This document shows, piece by piece, positions 24,426 to 33,634 of a stretch of 64,000 bases of DNA (position 1 is the first letter of the stretch; every line of letters begins with the position of its first letter). The translations under genes and the position numbers were made by a program. Below the pieces are notes generated by a model. That model was not told the origin of the DNA, did no database searches, and saw only the letters and a list, made by a program, of their open reading frames with translations. This stretch comes from Salinispora mooreana (lineage in GTDB: Bacteria > Actinomycetota > Actinomycetes > Mycobacteriales > Micromonosporaceae), in NCBI RefSeq assembly GCF_000379065.1, contig NZ_KB900614.1, positions 1,486,850 through 1,550,849 on the forward strand, in the 5' to 3' direction.

Positions 24426-24689
24426 TCACAAGATATCTGAAGGGCTGGGTTGAGACCGCCCCCACTCCTGCCGCTGACCCGTCGTGCCGGGAGGGAACGT
24501 ATAGACGAGCACACTGTCGTACGACGCGTCGATCGCCCTGTCGACAGCGCTCCGAAACCGGCGCAGTTGAGCCTCGCTGAGCTCACCTTCGAACACGCTG
24601 CGTTGGACGTGATGCAGGTACTGGCGACAGGTACGCAGAATCTTAGGATTGCGGGTCGCGGCGGTGTCGTAGACGACGATCACGTACAC
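24426..24689 (-). CDS. cas2: CRISPR adaptation protein Cas2
   Basis: 87-aa Cas2, the dimer that bridges two Cas1 dimers during spacer integration. The N-terminal strand MYVIVVYDTAATRNPKIL carries the conserved Asp, followed by TCRQYLHHVQRSVFEGELS and the C-terminal strand SVLVYTFPPG. Usual length. It is the last gene of the cas operon, 3 bases after cas1, and its stop lies next to the array 1 leader. Confidence 0.95.
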   Translation of the reverse strand: MYVIVVYDTAATRNPKILRTCRQYLHHVQRSVFEGELSEAQLRRFRSAVDRAIDASYDSVLVYTFPPGTTGQRQEWGRSQPSPSDIL

Positions 24690-24692
24690 GGG

Positions 24693-25673
24693 TCACCACC
24701 AGATCCGGAACGGCTTGTACGGCTCGCGTTCCAGGCAGTAGCGGGCCAGCCGCAGCGCCTCCAGGTACAGCAGTTCGTCGTAGGCGACCTTCCGGCCGAG
24801 GCTGCGGTGCTGGACCGTCTTCGCCAACTCATCGCGTACGGTCTGCACGACCAGCTTCCGGCCGTTTTCGCTGAGCATGGCTTGGTTGACGTCAGAGTCG
24901 AAGTGGTGAGGTTTGAGCTGGTCCCGGCCGGCCAGTCGCAGGAGCAGTCGTTCGGCGAACAGAGGTTTGAACACCTCGGCCAGGTCGAGGACTAGCGAGT
25001 GTCGCTGCCGCTCCATGGTGCTGTGCAGGAAGGCGATGCCGGTATGCAGTGGGGTCAGACGCAGCGCGGTCAGCACTCGGGCGTAGACGATGCCGTTGAC
25101 GTATGAGATGAAGGCGTTGCCAGCGTTGCGCGGCGGTCTGCGGTGCCGGCCGCTGAGTTGCAGCCATCCGGGCAGGCGAGTGTCGAGCACCTGCCACGCG
25201 GAGCGGCGGAAGGTGCCTTCGGCGCCCATGAGTTGGCTGCTCGACTCCGCCACTCGCACCGATGTCTTCAGCGTGTCGTAGGGCTTGTCGAGCAGGTCAC
25301 GGTCAACGACGCGGCGGACGTTGAACGCGGTGGCGATCACCAGGTCCCGGGCGATGGGGAGGCTGGCGTGCGGGTCGGTGGCGAGCTTGGCCTGGGCGAT
25401 AACTGTCTCGCCGGAGGTGCTGGTGTCGCTGGTGAGCAGGGAGCCGGCGTAGTCGCCGTAGTGGCTGAGAAAGTGAAGGTTGACGCGATGCCGGTTGAAC
25501 AGGGAGACGACGGCCGTGTTGATGTCAACGGTGGAGCAGGCAACGATGTCGCGCACGTCGGTGATGGGGATGTGAACCTTGTCGCCGGTTTCACGTTCGA
25601 TGACGAGGGACTGGTCCTGCCGTCGAATGCGACAGGCGGTGGTGAGCCAGTAGGTGCGGCTCGCGGCTGGCAT
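24693..25673 (-). CDS. cas1: CRISPR integrase Cas1
   Basis: 326-aa Cas1, type I-B like. The N-terminal beta domain (YWLTTACRIRRQDQSLVIER) is followed by the helical catalytic domain. Metal ligands are the Glu in GAEGTFRRSAW, the His in IAFLHSTMERQRHSL and the acidic pair in LVLDLAEVFKPLF. NAFISYVNGIVYARVL is also typical. It ends with the Arg/Trp-rich tail YKPFRIWW. The start overlaps the cas4 stop. Confidence 0.95.
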   Translation of the reverse strand: MPAASRTYWLTTACRIRRQDQSLVIERETGDKVHIPITDVRDIVACSTVDINTAVVSLFNRHRVNLHFLSHYGDYAGSLLTSDTSTSGETVIAQAKLATDPHASLPIARDLVIATAFNVRRVVDRDLLDKPYDTLKTSVRVAESSSQLMGAEGTFRRSAWQVLDTRLPGWLQLSGRHRRPPRNAGNAFISYVNGIVYARVLTALRLTPLHTGIAFLHSTMERQRHSLVLDLAEVFKPLFAERLLLRLAGRDQLKPHHFDSDVNQAMLSENGRKLVVQTVRDELAKTVQHRSLGRKVAYDELLYLEALRLARYCLEREPYKPFRIWW

Positions 25674-26167
25674 CAGTCACTCCAGCAGTAGTCGAGGAAG
25701 CTACATCCGCGGCAGGCGCTGCGGGTCAGTCGGGGCGGCGGGGTGTCGGCGGAGACGACGGCGAGGGCTCTGTGGATGTCGGCCCGAGCCTGTTCGACCT
25801 CGCTGGCGCCATAGACAATCTTCTTCGTACGCCGGGTCTTGGGGTAGTGCAGGACCGCCCCTTGTGCCGGGACGTCGACTTCGTGCAGCTGGTGGCAGTA
25901 GTGGATGGCCTGTGCCTCATCGGCTGGGGTGGGCCGGGTCGAGGACTTCACCTCGTGAACCCAGTGCTGGCCGTCCATGTGATCGAGTCGGGCTGCACCG
26001 AGGTCGACCGGTGCGTTGCGCTGGTAGGAGGTGTCGTGCACGGCTTCGCCCAACTGCACGGCGATGTTGAGGTGTTCGGGGCGGATGCCTCGGGCGTAGA
26101 GCCAAAGCTGCCGTTGGCAGTGGTAGAGGTACTTGATGTGCACGCCACCGATGTCTGCTTCGCGCAT
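25673..26167 (-). CDS. cas4: CRISPR adaptation nuclease Cas4
   Basis: 164-aa RecB-like Fe-S nuclease that trims prespacers and sets PAM and orientation. GVHIKYLYHCQRQLWLYARG has the first cluster Cys. LGEAVHDTSY, ARLDHMDGQHWVHEVKSST (Asp and the Glu-x-Lys motif) and QAIHYCHQL build the nuclease core. CRGCSFLDYCWSD supplies the C-terminal Cys residues. It lies between cas3 and cas1 with start/stop overlaps on both sides. Confidence 0.95.
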   Translation of the reverse strand: MREADIGGVHIKYLYHCQRQLWLYARGIRPEHLNIAVQLGEAVHDTSYQRNAPVDLGAARLDHMDGQHWVHEVKSSTRPTPADEAQAIHYCHQLHEVDVPAQGAVLHYPKTRRTKKIVYGASEVEQARADIHRALAVVSADTPPPRLTRSACRGCSFLDYCWSD

Positions 26168-28599
26168 CAGATCACCTCGCCGGGCTGATACCGGTTAGCC
26201 CCGACGGTCCCCCGGATCGCGGTAAGGCCCCGGTCAGGGCGGTAGTCGCCATCGATGATTTCGACGCCGAGGGATCGATCCAGGCGGCTCAGGCCGACTG
26301 CCCAGCCGGGCAGCGGGATAAGCCAGTCTGCAGCGAGCAGGCGGCCTTCGGCGCGGCGGGTGGTCGAGGTCAGCGCGGCCTCATATTCGGGCAGGTCTTC
26401 GAGCAGGACCGCTTCCGTGCCGTCGAACATGCTGTCGAAGGCATCGGCGAGGTGGCTGCGATCGTCGTACGGTCGCTTGAAGGTGAGGAAAGCCTGTTGG
26501 AAGTCGACACGGGCGGTGTCGACCTGGTGCCGCCACTCCTGTCCCCAGGTGCTGGCGTAGATCTCGTCGAGCCACTTCGTGGCGTGTTCCTCGTCCACGG
26601 CGAGGTCGGCGTGCTGGTGGAGGATCCGCATCGCCGCGTGGGTGGGTTCGCTGTCGTAGACACCGTCGGCGTAGTCGACCTGCCGGCCCTCGCCGCGGCG
26701 GGGGCCGAAGGACGGCTCGTGCACGACGACGTCGGCGGGTTCCCGGGCACCGGCCCGGTTGACCCGCCCGAACCGTTGCAGCAACGCTTCCAGCGGCGCT
26801 CCGGAGGTGAACAGCAGGTCGAAGTCGACGTCGAGGGAGACCTCCACCACCTGTGTCGCCACGACGAGGCCGGGGAACCGACGCCCGGAATGGGTTCGGT
26901 GAGCGCCGTACCGGTCGATGATTTTCCGCTCGACGCGGGTGCGGTCCATTCGCCGGAACCGGGAGTGCAGCAGGATGGCACCGTCCGGGCCGTGGGCGGC
27001 GATGGCGTCGTCGGCTAGGGCGTCGAACGCTGTCTGGGCGTCGGCGACATTGTTCGCCACCATGAGTACGGAGCGGCCTGCGGTCAGGTGAGCTCGGGCT
27101 TCCCGCAGGGCCTCGTCGTCGGTGAGGTGGTGCGGGCGTAGCCGGAGCCGGTGGCGGGGCAGGGTCAGCCCAGCCGGAGCAGTGACCAACTCGACCGGAT
27201 CTCCGATGGCGTCACGGACCAGGTCCGCCAGCACGGCCGGCAGGGTCGCCGACATCACCGCGACGCGACCACCGAGCCGCACCCAGATTCCCGCGCCGGC
27301 CAGGATGAAGCCCAACCGCTTTGGGTCGTACGCGTGCAGCTCGTCGAAGACGAACACCGAGTTGGCCGAATCGAGCAGGATCCCAGCGTGCGCCGGCCCC
27401 GCCAGTGCCGCGCGCAGCAGCTGGTACGGCGTACCGACCCGGACGGTTTCGCGGAAGAGTTCGGTGGCGGCGCGCCGAGCTACCGCCTTGCGGGCGGCGT
27501 ACAGCGGCAGCGCTCCATCCGGGCCGGGGGTGTCCACGCTGGCGGCCTCGTCGATCGCGGTGGCGAGGTGGTACGACGCGGCGCGGGAATGCGCCACGCC
27601 GACGAGTTCCCGGTCGCCGAGTACACCGACGAGGCGGTCTGCCATCGCGTTGATCGACGCCAGGTAGGGCAGCACGAGAAAGACCCTCGGTGCTCCTGCA
27701 CCGGCGGCGATGAGGTCAGTGACCTGCCGGGCTGCCCAGAACAGGCCGGCCTCAGTCTTGCCGCTGCCGGTCGGCGCCCGCAGCAACAGGTGCCCCCGCA
27801 ACGCGCCGGACTGCTCTTGGTGCGGGTACGGCCGCCGGCCGTTCTCACTGAACCGCTGGCGTAGCCGTTTGGAAAAGCCCGGGCCGATGGGTTGCGTGAC
27901 ATGCAGAGTGCTGGGTGCCGACGACAGATGATCGGCAAGGGTGACGGCGCCCTGCAGCAGGATGGCGGTCAAGCCCTCATCGGCGGTTGCCCGGCGGCGA
28001 CGCCACCGTCCCAGTACGTCGGTCAGCACCTGATGTGCTCGAGCCACGACGTCAGGGCCGGTCACCGTGTCGTCGGCACGGTCGGCGGCGAGGAGATGTC
28101 CCCCGGCGTGGATCAGCCAACGCTCGAGTGCCGCAGCCACTGCCGGGTCCACTGGGCCGAAACGCTCGCGGAAGTCGGTGAGGGTACAGCCGCCGTACAG
28201 GGTCATGATCGACCGGAGGCCGGCCCCGGTCGGGCTGGTCAGCGGGCGGTGGTGAGTGACAACCGCCTCCGCCACCCACAGCAGCAGCCCACCATCCGGC
28301 ACCAACGGTGGCAGGAAGCCCAGAGACAGCACTTCGTGCCGCTCGCCCCACGGCCCGCCGCCGGTCACCATGGCCTGAAACCCGGCAGGGACCTTACCCG
28401 CGTCGTGAGTCAGCGCGGCAAGCAAGGACACCGGCCAGAACCGTTCACCCAAAATGGGTTCGATGACGGCGATCGGCCCGATCCGGCGCCGCAAGTCGAC
28501 GGCCGCGCCCAGCGTGGCATCCAAGTGCTCGATGAGCAGCTCGGCCGGGCGTCCCAACCGGGCACTCTTGGCCAGGACACGGTCGAGAACCTGGTCCAC
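26167..28599 (-). CDS. cas3: CRISPR nuclease-helicase Cas3 (HD and helicase fused)
   Basis: 810-aa Cas3 that unwinds and degrades target DNA after Cascade binding. The N-terminal HD nuclease has LLAALTHDAGKVP (about 65) and VVTHHRP. The helicase has LLLRAPTGSGKTEAG (about 275), VFVFDELHAYD (about 420), VMSATLP and the motif VI QRFGRVNRAG. DELH replaces the usual DExH sequence but keeps the catalytic acids. I take the GTG 5 bases after the cas5 stop as the start, with GGAGG upstream. The longer open frame further upstream only mirrors cas5. Confidence 0.93.
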   Translation of the reverse strand: MDQVLDRVLAKSARLGRPAELLIEHLDATLGAAVDLRRRIGPIAVIEPILGERFWPVSLLAALTHDAGKVPAGFQAMVTGGGPWGERHEVLSLGFLPPLVPDGGLLLWVAEAVVTHHRPLTSPTGAGLRSIMTLYGGCTLTDFRERFGPVDPAVAAALERWLIHAGGHLLAADRADDTVTGPDVVARAHQVLTDVLGRWRRRRATADEGLTAILLQGAVTLADHLSSAPSTLHVTQPIGPGFSKRLRQRFSENGRRPYPHQEQSGALRGHLLLRAPTGSGKTEAGLFWAARQVTDLIAAGAGAPRVFLVLPYLASINAMADRLVGVLGDRELVGVAHSRAASYHLATAIDEAASVDTPGPDGALPLYAARKAVARRAATELFRETVRVGTPYQLLRAALAGPAHAGILLDSANSVFVFDELHAYDPKRLGFILAGAGIWVRLGGRVAVMSATLPAVLADLVRDAIGDPVELVTAPAGLTLPRHRLRLRPHHLTDDEALREARAHLTAGRSVLMVANNVADAQTAFDALADDAIAAHGPDGAILLHSRFRRMDRTRVERKIIDRYGAHRTHSGRRFPGLVVATQVVEVSLDVDFDLLFTSGAPLEALLQRFGRVNRAGAREPADVVVHEPSFGPRRGEGRQVDYADGVYDSEPTHAAMRILHQHADLAVDEEHATKWLDEIYASTWGQEWRHQVDTARVDFQQAFLTFKRPYDDRSHLADAFDSMFDGTEAVLLEDLPEYEAALTSTTRRAEGRLLAADWLIPLPGWAVGLSRLDRSLGVEIIDGDYRPDRGLTAIRGTVGANRYQPGEVI

Positions 28600-28603
28600 C
28601 CCG

Positions 28604-29284
28604 CTACGCCTCCGCCAATCGCCCGGACGCTGCCGGCTCGGCGTGCGCGGGGTGAGTTGGCGGTAGCAGAACCACCACCTGACCGCCGGCGGCAGACCAG
28701 CCGGACGGCACCCGCTCGGCGGAGCCCGCCTCGTGGTAGCGGTAGTCGTCCCACCGGGTACGGGCCCGGTCGAGCGACACGGCGGTGGGCAGGCGCATCC
28801 GCGTGCCCGAACGCGTCGCCTCCCCCGGCAGCAGCGCATGGCCCTGCCGGCCGCCGCCCGGTTGCAGCTCCACCTCGCGGACCGCGACGGCGACCAGGTC
28901 CTGGCTGCGCCCCAACCGCAGCGGCCACACCGGCCGGCGTAGCCGACGCCGCCAATCGTCAAGGTCACCGACGAGCCAGACAGTGAGTTGCACCCCGGCA
29001 AGGAATTGCCGCCCCCGAGGGGTCGGATCCGGCTTACCGCCGGCCGCCGCCAGCGGATGGTACGTCTCCAGATCTTCTCCCCGCCCCCGCGCACGGAAGG
29101 CCATGGCGAAACGGGTGCCGGGGTCGACGCGCCCCCATCCGCCGGCGGCCGCCGCCAACAGTCCACCGACGGTGGCCGGTGGTGGACACGCGAGAGTCAG
29201 CTGAACGGTGGCATAGAGCGGGTTGCGGAACGAGGCGACCGGCGCGGTGACGGTCACCTCCAACGCGCTGACCGGCCCCGCCAT
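28604..29284 (-). CDS. cas5: Cascade subunit Cas5 (type I-B)
   Basis: 226-aa Cas5 that caps the 5' handle of crRNA. The N-terminal RRM-like half is LEVTVTAPVASFRNPLYATVQLTL with the conserved P-x-T-x-x-G-LL segment (PPPATVGGLLAAAAG). Downstream are WPLRLGRSQDLVAV, the LG-x-S-x-D motif of the family, and a Gly-rich loop. The start overlaps the cas7 stop by one base (TGATG). Confidence 0.9.
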   Translation of the reverse strand: MAGPVSALEVTVTAPVASFRNPLYATVQLTLACPPPATVGGLLAAAAGGWGRVDPGTRFAMAFRARGRGEDLETYHPLAAAGGKPDPTPRGRQFLAGVQLTVWLVGDLDDWRRRLRRPVWPLRLGRSQDLVAVAVREVELQPGGGRQGHALLPGEATRSGTRMRLPTAVSLDRARTRWDDYRYHEAGSAERVPSGWSAAGGQVVVLLPPTHPAHAEPAASGRLAEA

Positions 29285-30315
29285 CAGCGCTTTGGCTCCT
29301 CGAACCAGTCGTCGTGCCCACCCTGCTCGATCCGGTCGGCCAGGGCCTGCAGCATCGTCCGAGGGTGCCCGATCGTCACCTTCCCATCGGCGACCAGATC
29401 CGCCAGGTCGTTGCTCGCCTTGGCCCGCTGGTCACTCAGGAAGCCCGGGGCCCAGCCGAGGATCACCGGCGCTTCCAGCTCGTCTTCCCACGCGTGCAAC
29501 TCATCCCGCAGGACGTCCGCGCGGAAGACAGTGCGCCCGTCCTGGGCGGCCAGAATGCGGGTGAACGGGTTGATCCCGCCCTTCATCGGGGCCAGCAGCA
29601 GCATTGCCGGGGTCCGGTCGCCGTAGTGCAGCGACTGCTTGGCGCCGCCCCGCAAGGCGGCAAGCGTACGCAGCAGCACCGCTGTCCGTCTGCGCCGCTC
29701 CGCGATTCCCAACCGTAGGCAGGCGGTGTCCCGGAACTGCACTTCGTCGGCTCCGGCTGCCTTGGCTTGCGCGGCTGCCGCAGCTGTCAACGCCACCTTG
29801 AGCCCGGAACCGCCGGTCTCGAACACCCCGACCCGTGGCAGATCAAGCAGCAGGTCCCCGGCCAACTCGGCGCTGTAAAACTCGTGCCAATGCAGCACCG
29901 GGTTCTCGCCCGCCGCGAGCCCCCGGCTCATCGTGCCGAAGTCTTCCTTCGGCTGCCGGGGCGTGACCGCGACCATCGTGCCGGTCGCCAGCACGGTGTC
30001 CCGCTGGCAGGTGCCCTTACCACCCTTGATCGCCACCATGTACCCGAACAGGTCATCGTCGAGATACCGATCCGGGCGGCCTTCCGTGTACGCCTGCTGC
30101 TTCTTACCGGAACCCAACCGGGTCACCGGCGACCGCTTCTCCTCCGCCGGCATCGAGTCCCGCAACCACCGCCGGAACGCCTGCGCCGACACGTACGGAT
30201 AGACATCACGCCCGATCCGCATCGACTTTGCCTTGCCGACGTTGTCCTCGCTCTGACCATTGTTCGGCGCACCCGCGACGACCTCGACTAACACCTTGCC
30301 CGCCAGGAAGGTCAT
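29284..30315 (-). CDS. cas7: Cascade backbone subunit Cas7 (Cst2/DevR-type)
   Basis: 343-aa Cas7 of the DevR/Cst2 branch, the repeated backbone along the crRNA. Family features: the start FLAGKVLVEVVAGAPNNGQSE, the segment VYPYVSAQAFRRWLRDSM, the Gly loop AIKGGKGTCQRDTVLATG, and GVFETGGSGLKVAL. The length is normal. It overlaps cas8 by an ATGA and cas5 by one base, so subunit ratios are set within a polycistron. Confidence 0.92.
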   Translation of the reverse strand: MTFLAGKVLVEVVAGAPNNGQSEDNVGKAKSMRIGRDVYPYVSAQAFRRWLRDSMPAEEKRSPVTRLGSGKKQQAYTEGRPDRYLDDDLFGYMVAIKGGKGTCQRDTVLATGTMVAVTPRQPKEDFGTMSRGLAAGENPVLHWHEFYSAELAGDLLLDLPRVGVFETGGSGLKVALTAAAAAQAKAAGADEVQFRDTACLRLGIAERRRRTAVLLRTLAALRGGAKQSLHYGDRTPAMLLLAPMKGGINPFTRILAAQDGRTVFRADVLRDELHAWEDELEAPVILGWAPGFLSDQRAKASNDLADLVADGKVTIGHPRTMLQALADRIEQGGHDDWFEEPKR

Positions 30316-31775
30316 CGTGTCTCCCTACCCTCGACCAGGTCCTCGTCCTCCACCGCGTCCTCCTCGTCCTCGGCCAGTTCCTTGGCCGCCTGGTCCGCGT
30401 CCTGCGGCCGCCAGTCGAGCTGATGCAGCTTCTCCAGCACCGCGAACAGGAACAACTCCCGGTGGAACCACGCCTGGCTGTCCAACCCGGGATCGAACAA
30501 CAACTCGTACGCACGCGTGCTCACCAACGACTGTCCCGGCACCGAGGCGCCCACGCCGGCCGTCCGCGGACCATGCAACGCCCAGTCCGCCGCCTGCCGA
30601 CGCAACCATCCGCGCAGCAGAGCCGGCTTACGGAAGGCGGCGTAGAACTTGTTGAACTGCCCAGCGGTACCCTCGCCGAGCAGCTGACCGACCCGATCGG
30701 CCGTCGCCCGGATCTCCGCAAGATTCTCCTGGTCCATCCCCATGACCTCATCGACGTAGGACATACACAACGTCACCAGCTCAGACGTACCAGCCGGCAA
30801 CCGGCCAGCGCACGCTCGCCGACTCAGCCAGCCACCGGCCGTAGCCACGATCCGGCCCGGATCCCGGAAAGCGTTCCGCGCCAGCGCGACCACCCCGGGC
30901 CGATCCGCAGTCTTGTGCGCCCGCAGCAGAGCGGAGTAGCCGGCCCGAGCCGCCGGCGCCTGACTAGTCCGACGAAGCCATTCCGCCAACGGTTGATCCA
31001 TCACGTGCACGTCGAGCACCTGGCCGCGGTTGTTGTTGCTGTAGACCAACAACTCGACCCCGGCGTTCAGCTCATCGCGGTACTCCCGCAGAGCCCGCAG
31101 TGCGAGCACCTCCCGGGACGGCGGCTGCCGCGGTACGCCTCGCCCAACGAGAATCTCCCGTCGGTTGCGATCCACCTGCTCCGCAACGGTCCACGCCAGG
31201 AATTCCTCGTCCCAGCTGTGCAACGCCATCCCCGGACCGCCGCTCAGCTGGCTGCCGTACGGCAACGCGTAGAAACAGCACAGACAGGGCCAGCAGAGCG
31301 CCATCCCCTGATGACCACGGGGTGTGTTGTTCCGGTAGGCGTCGCTCTCCGCCAACGCCACGTCCAACTTGCCGTAGAACCCCACCCCCGGCCGACCGCA
31401 CAGCACGCACGGGGCTAACGGATCCCGGGCGGAGGACGGGCGGCCCCGCCACTTCCGGACCGCGTCCGCCACTACCGATGGGGCCTTCTTGCCGTTACTC
31501 GGGTGGTTCATCGGCGAGTTCGGAAAGAACGACAGACTGCACTTCAGCCAGAACCCCTCCGGTGCCTTGCTGTCGGGGCCCGTCGCCGCAGCGACAGCAT
31601 GATCAGCCATCAAGGCTGCTACCGACTCGAGGCGCCCACCCGACACCGCCGCCACGGAATCCACCTCGGCCAGCGCCGCCAACGCGTACGCACCGATGCG
31701 TTGCAGCGGATGGGCCGTAAGCTCCACGCAGTCCACCAGCGGCGCGTCGCCCTGCTCAGCCGCTATAGTGGTCAC
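30312..31775 (-). CDS. cas8: Cascade large subunit Cas8 (Cst1/Cas8b1-like)
   Basis: 487-aa large subunit for PAM recognition, with the zinc-binding layout of the Cst1 group: CVLCGRPGVGFYG and, about 40 residues later, CWPCLCCFYALPYG. The GTG start is chosen because it overlaps the cas6 stop (GTGA). The longer frame upstream lies inside cas6. The tail after ~475 is highly acidic (AEDEEDAVEDEDLVEG). Together with cas7/DevR and cas5 this points to subtype I-B. Confidence 0.85.
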   Translation of the reverse strand: MTTIAAEQGDAPLVDCVELTAHPLQRIGAYALAALAEVDSVAAVSGGRLESVAALMADHAVAAATGPDSKAPEGFWLKCSLSFFPNSPMNHPSNGKKAPSVVADAVRKWRGRPSSARDPLAPCVLCGRPGVGFYGKLDVALAESDAYRNNTPRGHQGMALCWPCLCCFYALPYGSQLSGGPGMALHSWDEEFLAWTVAEQVDRNRREILVGRGVPRQPPSREVLALRALREYRDELNAGVELLVYSNNNRGQVLDVHVMDQPLAEWLRRTSQAPAARAGYSALLRAHKTADRPGVVALARNAFRDPGRIVATAGGWLSRRACAGRLPAGTSELVTLCMSYVDEVMGMDQENLAEIRATADRVGQLLGEGTAGQFNKFYAAFRKPALLRGWLRRQAADWALHGPRTAGVGASVPGQSLVSTRAYELLFDPGLDSQAWFHRELFLFAVLEKLHQLDWRPQDADQAAKELAEDEEDAVEDEDLVEGRETR

Positions 31776-32563
31776 GCCTGAATCCAGCCGAAGCCCGCCG
31801 CGTTTGCCTGCCCCAACCCCCAACTCCAGATGGCCTGCAACGCCTCAACATCGCCGCTCAACCCCACTTCGATCGGTGCGCCCGGCTTGGCACCGCCGCC
31901 CACACCGAATGACCGCTTCGGCCCGACCCACGTGATCGATTCCAGCGTCACCGTGCCCTGCAGACCCAACGTCTCCACCTTGCGACGCAGGTTGCCCTGC
32001 ACGTACGCCGGGAACTCCGGATCGGTCGGCAGCAGCCACACCCGCTCCCCCGACGCACCGACCTGCGATCTGGCGCGGTCTGCCGGTGCCTCGACAACGC
32101 CAGCGTTACGCCGCGCCGCTACCGTCGCGGGAACCACACCGCCGCGCTTCATGACGACCGGTGTGGCAGTCCGCAGCCTCGCTCGCCCCCCAGCGAACTC
32201 CGGTGGCGAGACCACCTCCACGTTGGCGATCCGCATCGCCACCCCGCCCCAGTCGAGCATCTCCCGCTGCCGAAGCGCTCTCGCCCACGCCTCCACCACC
32301 TCCGGCAACGGGCTACCAAACTCCACCACACCCCGACCACCGGCCGCATACCGGCCGCGCTGACGTCGCGCACCAGGAAACACCGGAGCACCGTGCGCGA
32401 TCGGAGTCATGCCATAGGGCCCTGCACCCTTTTCATGTAGCCGCTCTCCGAGATCAGGATGCGCCACCGCAAGCAACTGGTACGCGATCCCCCGCCCGGG
32501 AGCCAGCACCATCGGCCACGGAATCTCCGACGCCCGCGTCACCACGTGCACCCGCAACCGCAC
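31772..32563 (-). CDS. cas6: crRNA-processing endoribonuclease Cas6
   Basis: 263-aa Cas6 that cuts the repeat transcript. The first ferredoxin fold starts VRLRVHVVTRASEIPWPM. The C-terminal Gly-rich RNA-binding loop is GLGQANAAGFGWIQA, as in family members. The likely general-base His is in the first ~60 residues (AHPDLGERLHEKG or IAHGAPV). The GTG at 32563 is preferred because GGGAGG lies at the right distance. A GTG two codons upstream overlaps that site. It is the first gene of the cas operon, divergent from array 2. Confidence 0.9.
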   Translation of the reverse strand: MRLRVHVVTRASEIPWPMVLAPGRGIAYQLLAVAHPDLGERLHEKGAGPYGMTPIAHGAPVFPGARRQRGRYAAGGRGVVEFGSPLPEVVEAWARALRQREMLDWGGVAMRIANVEVVSPPEFAGGRARLRTATPVVMKRGGVVPATVAARRNAGVVEAPADRARSQVGASGERVWLLPTDPEFPAYVQGNLRRKVETLGLQGTVTLESITWVGPKRSFGVGGGAKPGAPIEVGLSGDVEALQAIWSWGLGQANAAGFGWIQA

Positions 32564-32699
32564 CAGCACCTCCCTGCTCTCGTCAACGACGCGGTCACCC
32601 TAGACAGACCCACCGACAAAAGAAGTGATCTGTCACATGAACGACGCTCTGCGCCAACGCCAGATCCAGCACCCGACGGGACCGAGACCTTGATCATCT

Positions 32700-32809
32700 A
32701 AGCCGATTGCAGCGATACTCCGGGGTAAGCTGCAGCACCGGAGGTTCACTGCAAAATGAGCCAGCAACTCACCCAACACGAGCCCCCTGACCAGGGACTT
32801 AAGTTTCGG
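32700..32809 (+). promoter_or_regulatory. Leader of CRISPR array 2
   Basis: Stretch before the first repeat of array 2, between cas6 (opposite strand) and the array. It carries the same blocks as the array 1 leader: ACCGGAGGTTC, CTGCAAAATGAGC, GCAACTC and CCAGGGACTTAA ending about 8 bases before repeat 1. The bases 32564-32699 between it and cas6 should hold the cas promoter, though no clear -10/-35 stands out. Confidence 0.8.
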
Positions 32810-33634
32810 GTCCTCATCGCCCCTACCAGGGATCGCAACGGTTTCACGGACTGTACCGACCATCAATGTTATCCAGTCCTCATCGCCCCTACCAGGGATC
32901 GCAACGTGTTGGAGCACCGGCCCTTTCCGCTGTTTAGGGACGTCCTCATCGCCCCTACCAGGGATCGCAACAGACGTTCACGCCGCCACCCCCGGAAAGA
33001 TCGACGTGGTCCTCATCGCCCCTACCAGGGATCGCAACGGCATCTGTCGGTGAGCACGCAGGCGGACAACCTGCAGGTCCTCATCGCCCCTACCAGGGAT
33101 CGCAACATGCGCGGTGCCGGCCTGTCCGGGCGGGGCGGAGGTCCTCATCGCCCCTACCAGGGATCGCAACATACGCACCAGCGCCGTGTCGTGCATCTGG
33201 TGGCCGGTCCTCATCGCCCCTACCAGGGATCGCAACGTGACACCGACGAACGCCGAGCCGACAGAAGGCAGGAGTCCTCATCGCCCCTACCAGGGATCGC
33301 AACACCAGGCCGCCGCGGCAGCCACCGCCCGCAACGCCACGTCCTCATCGCCCCTACCAGGGATCGCAACAATGAGGAGGGGGCCGGTCGCTGACGGTGC
33401 ATCGCGGGTCCTCATCGCCCCTACCAGTGATCGCAACATCAAGTACGGCGCGCAGAGAATGGCGATGCAGCTCTCGGGTCCTCATCACCCCTACCAGGGA
33501 TCGCAACGCGTTCGCGGCAAGGCCGGTCAACGCGTGCATGTCAACGGGTCCTCATCGCCCCTACCAGGGGTAGCAACGGTTGGGGTGATGCCGGCGGCAT
33601 CACGGTGTGGTCCGCGGGTCCTCATCGCCCCTAC
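32810..33634 (+). CRISPR. CRISPR array 2 (12 repeats plus a truncated thirteenth)
   Basis: Same 30-bp repeat as array 1, in transcript sense. Repeats begin at 32810, 32876, 32942, 33009, 33077, 33141, 33207, 33274, 33341, 33408, 33478 and 33548. A thirteenth begins at 33618 and breaks off after GTCCTCATCGCCCCTAC. Repeats 1-9 are identical. Number 10 has AGTGATCGCAAC, 11 has ATCACCCC and 12 has GGGGTAGCAAC, so decay increases away from the leader. There are 12 spacers of about 34-41 bp. The break is the junction with an IS21-type end. Confidence 0.97.

Noticed and set aside
28600-29166. N-terminal extension of Cas3 by about 190 codons
   Set aside because: It overlaps cas5 on the same strand in another frame and has no Cas3-like sequence. 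The GTG after the cas5 stop has a ribosome site.
19496-32563. CRISPR-associated transposon (CAST) formed by the tniQ-like gene and the type I-B locus
   Set aside because: There is no tnsA, tnsB or tnsC gene, the tniQ-like gene is broken, and cas1, cas2, cas4 and the cas3 nuclease-helicase are present. This is a canonical defence locus next to an unrelated transposon remnant.
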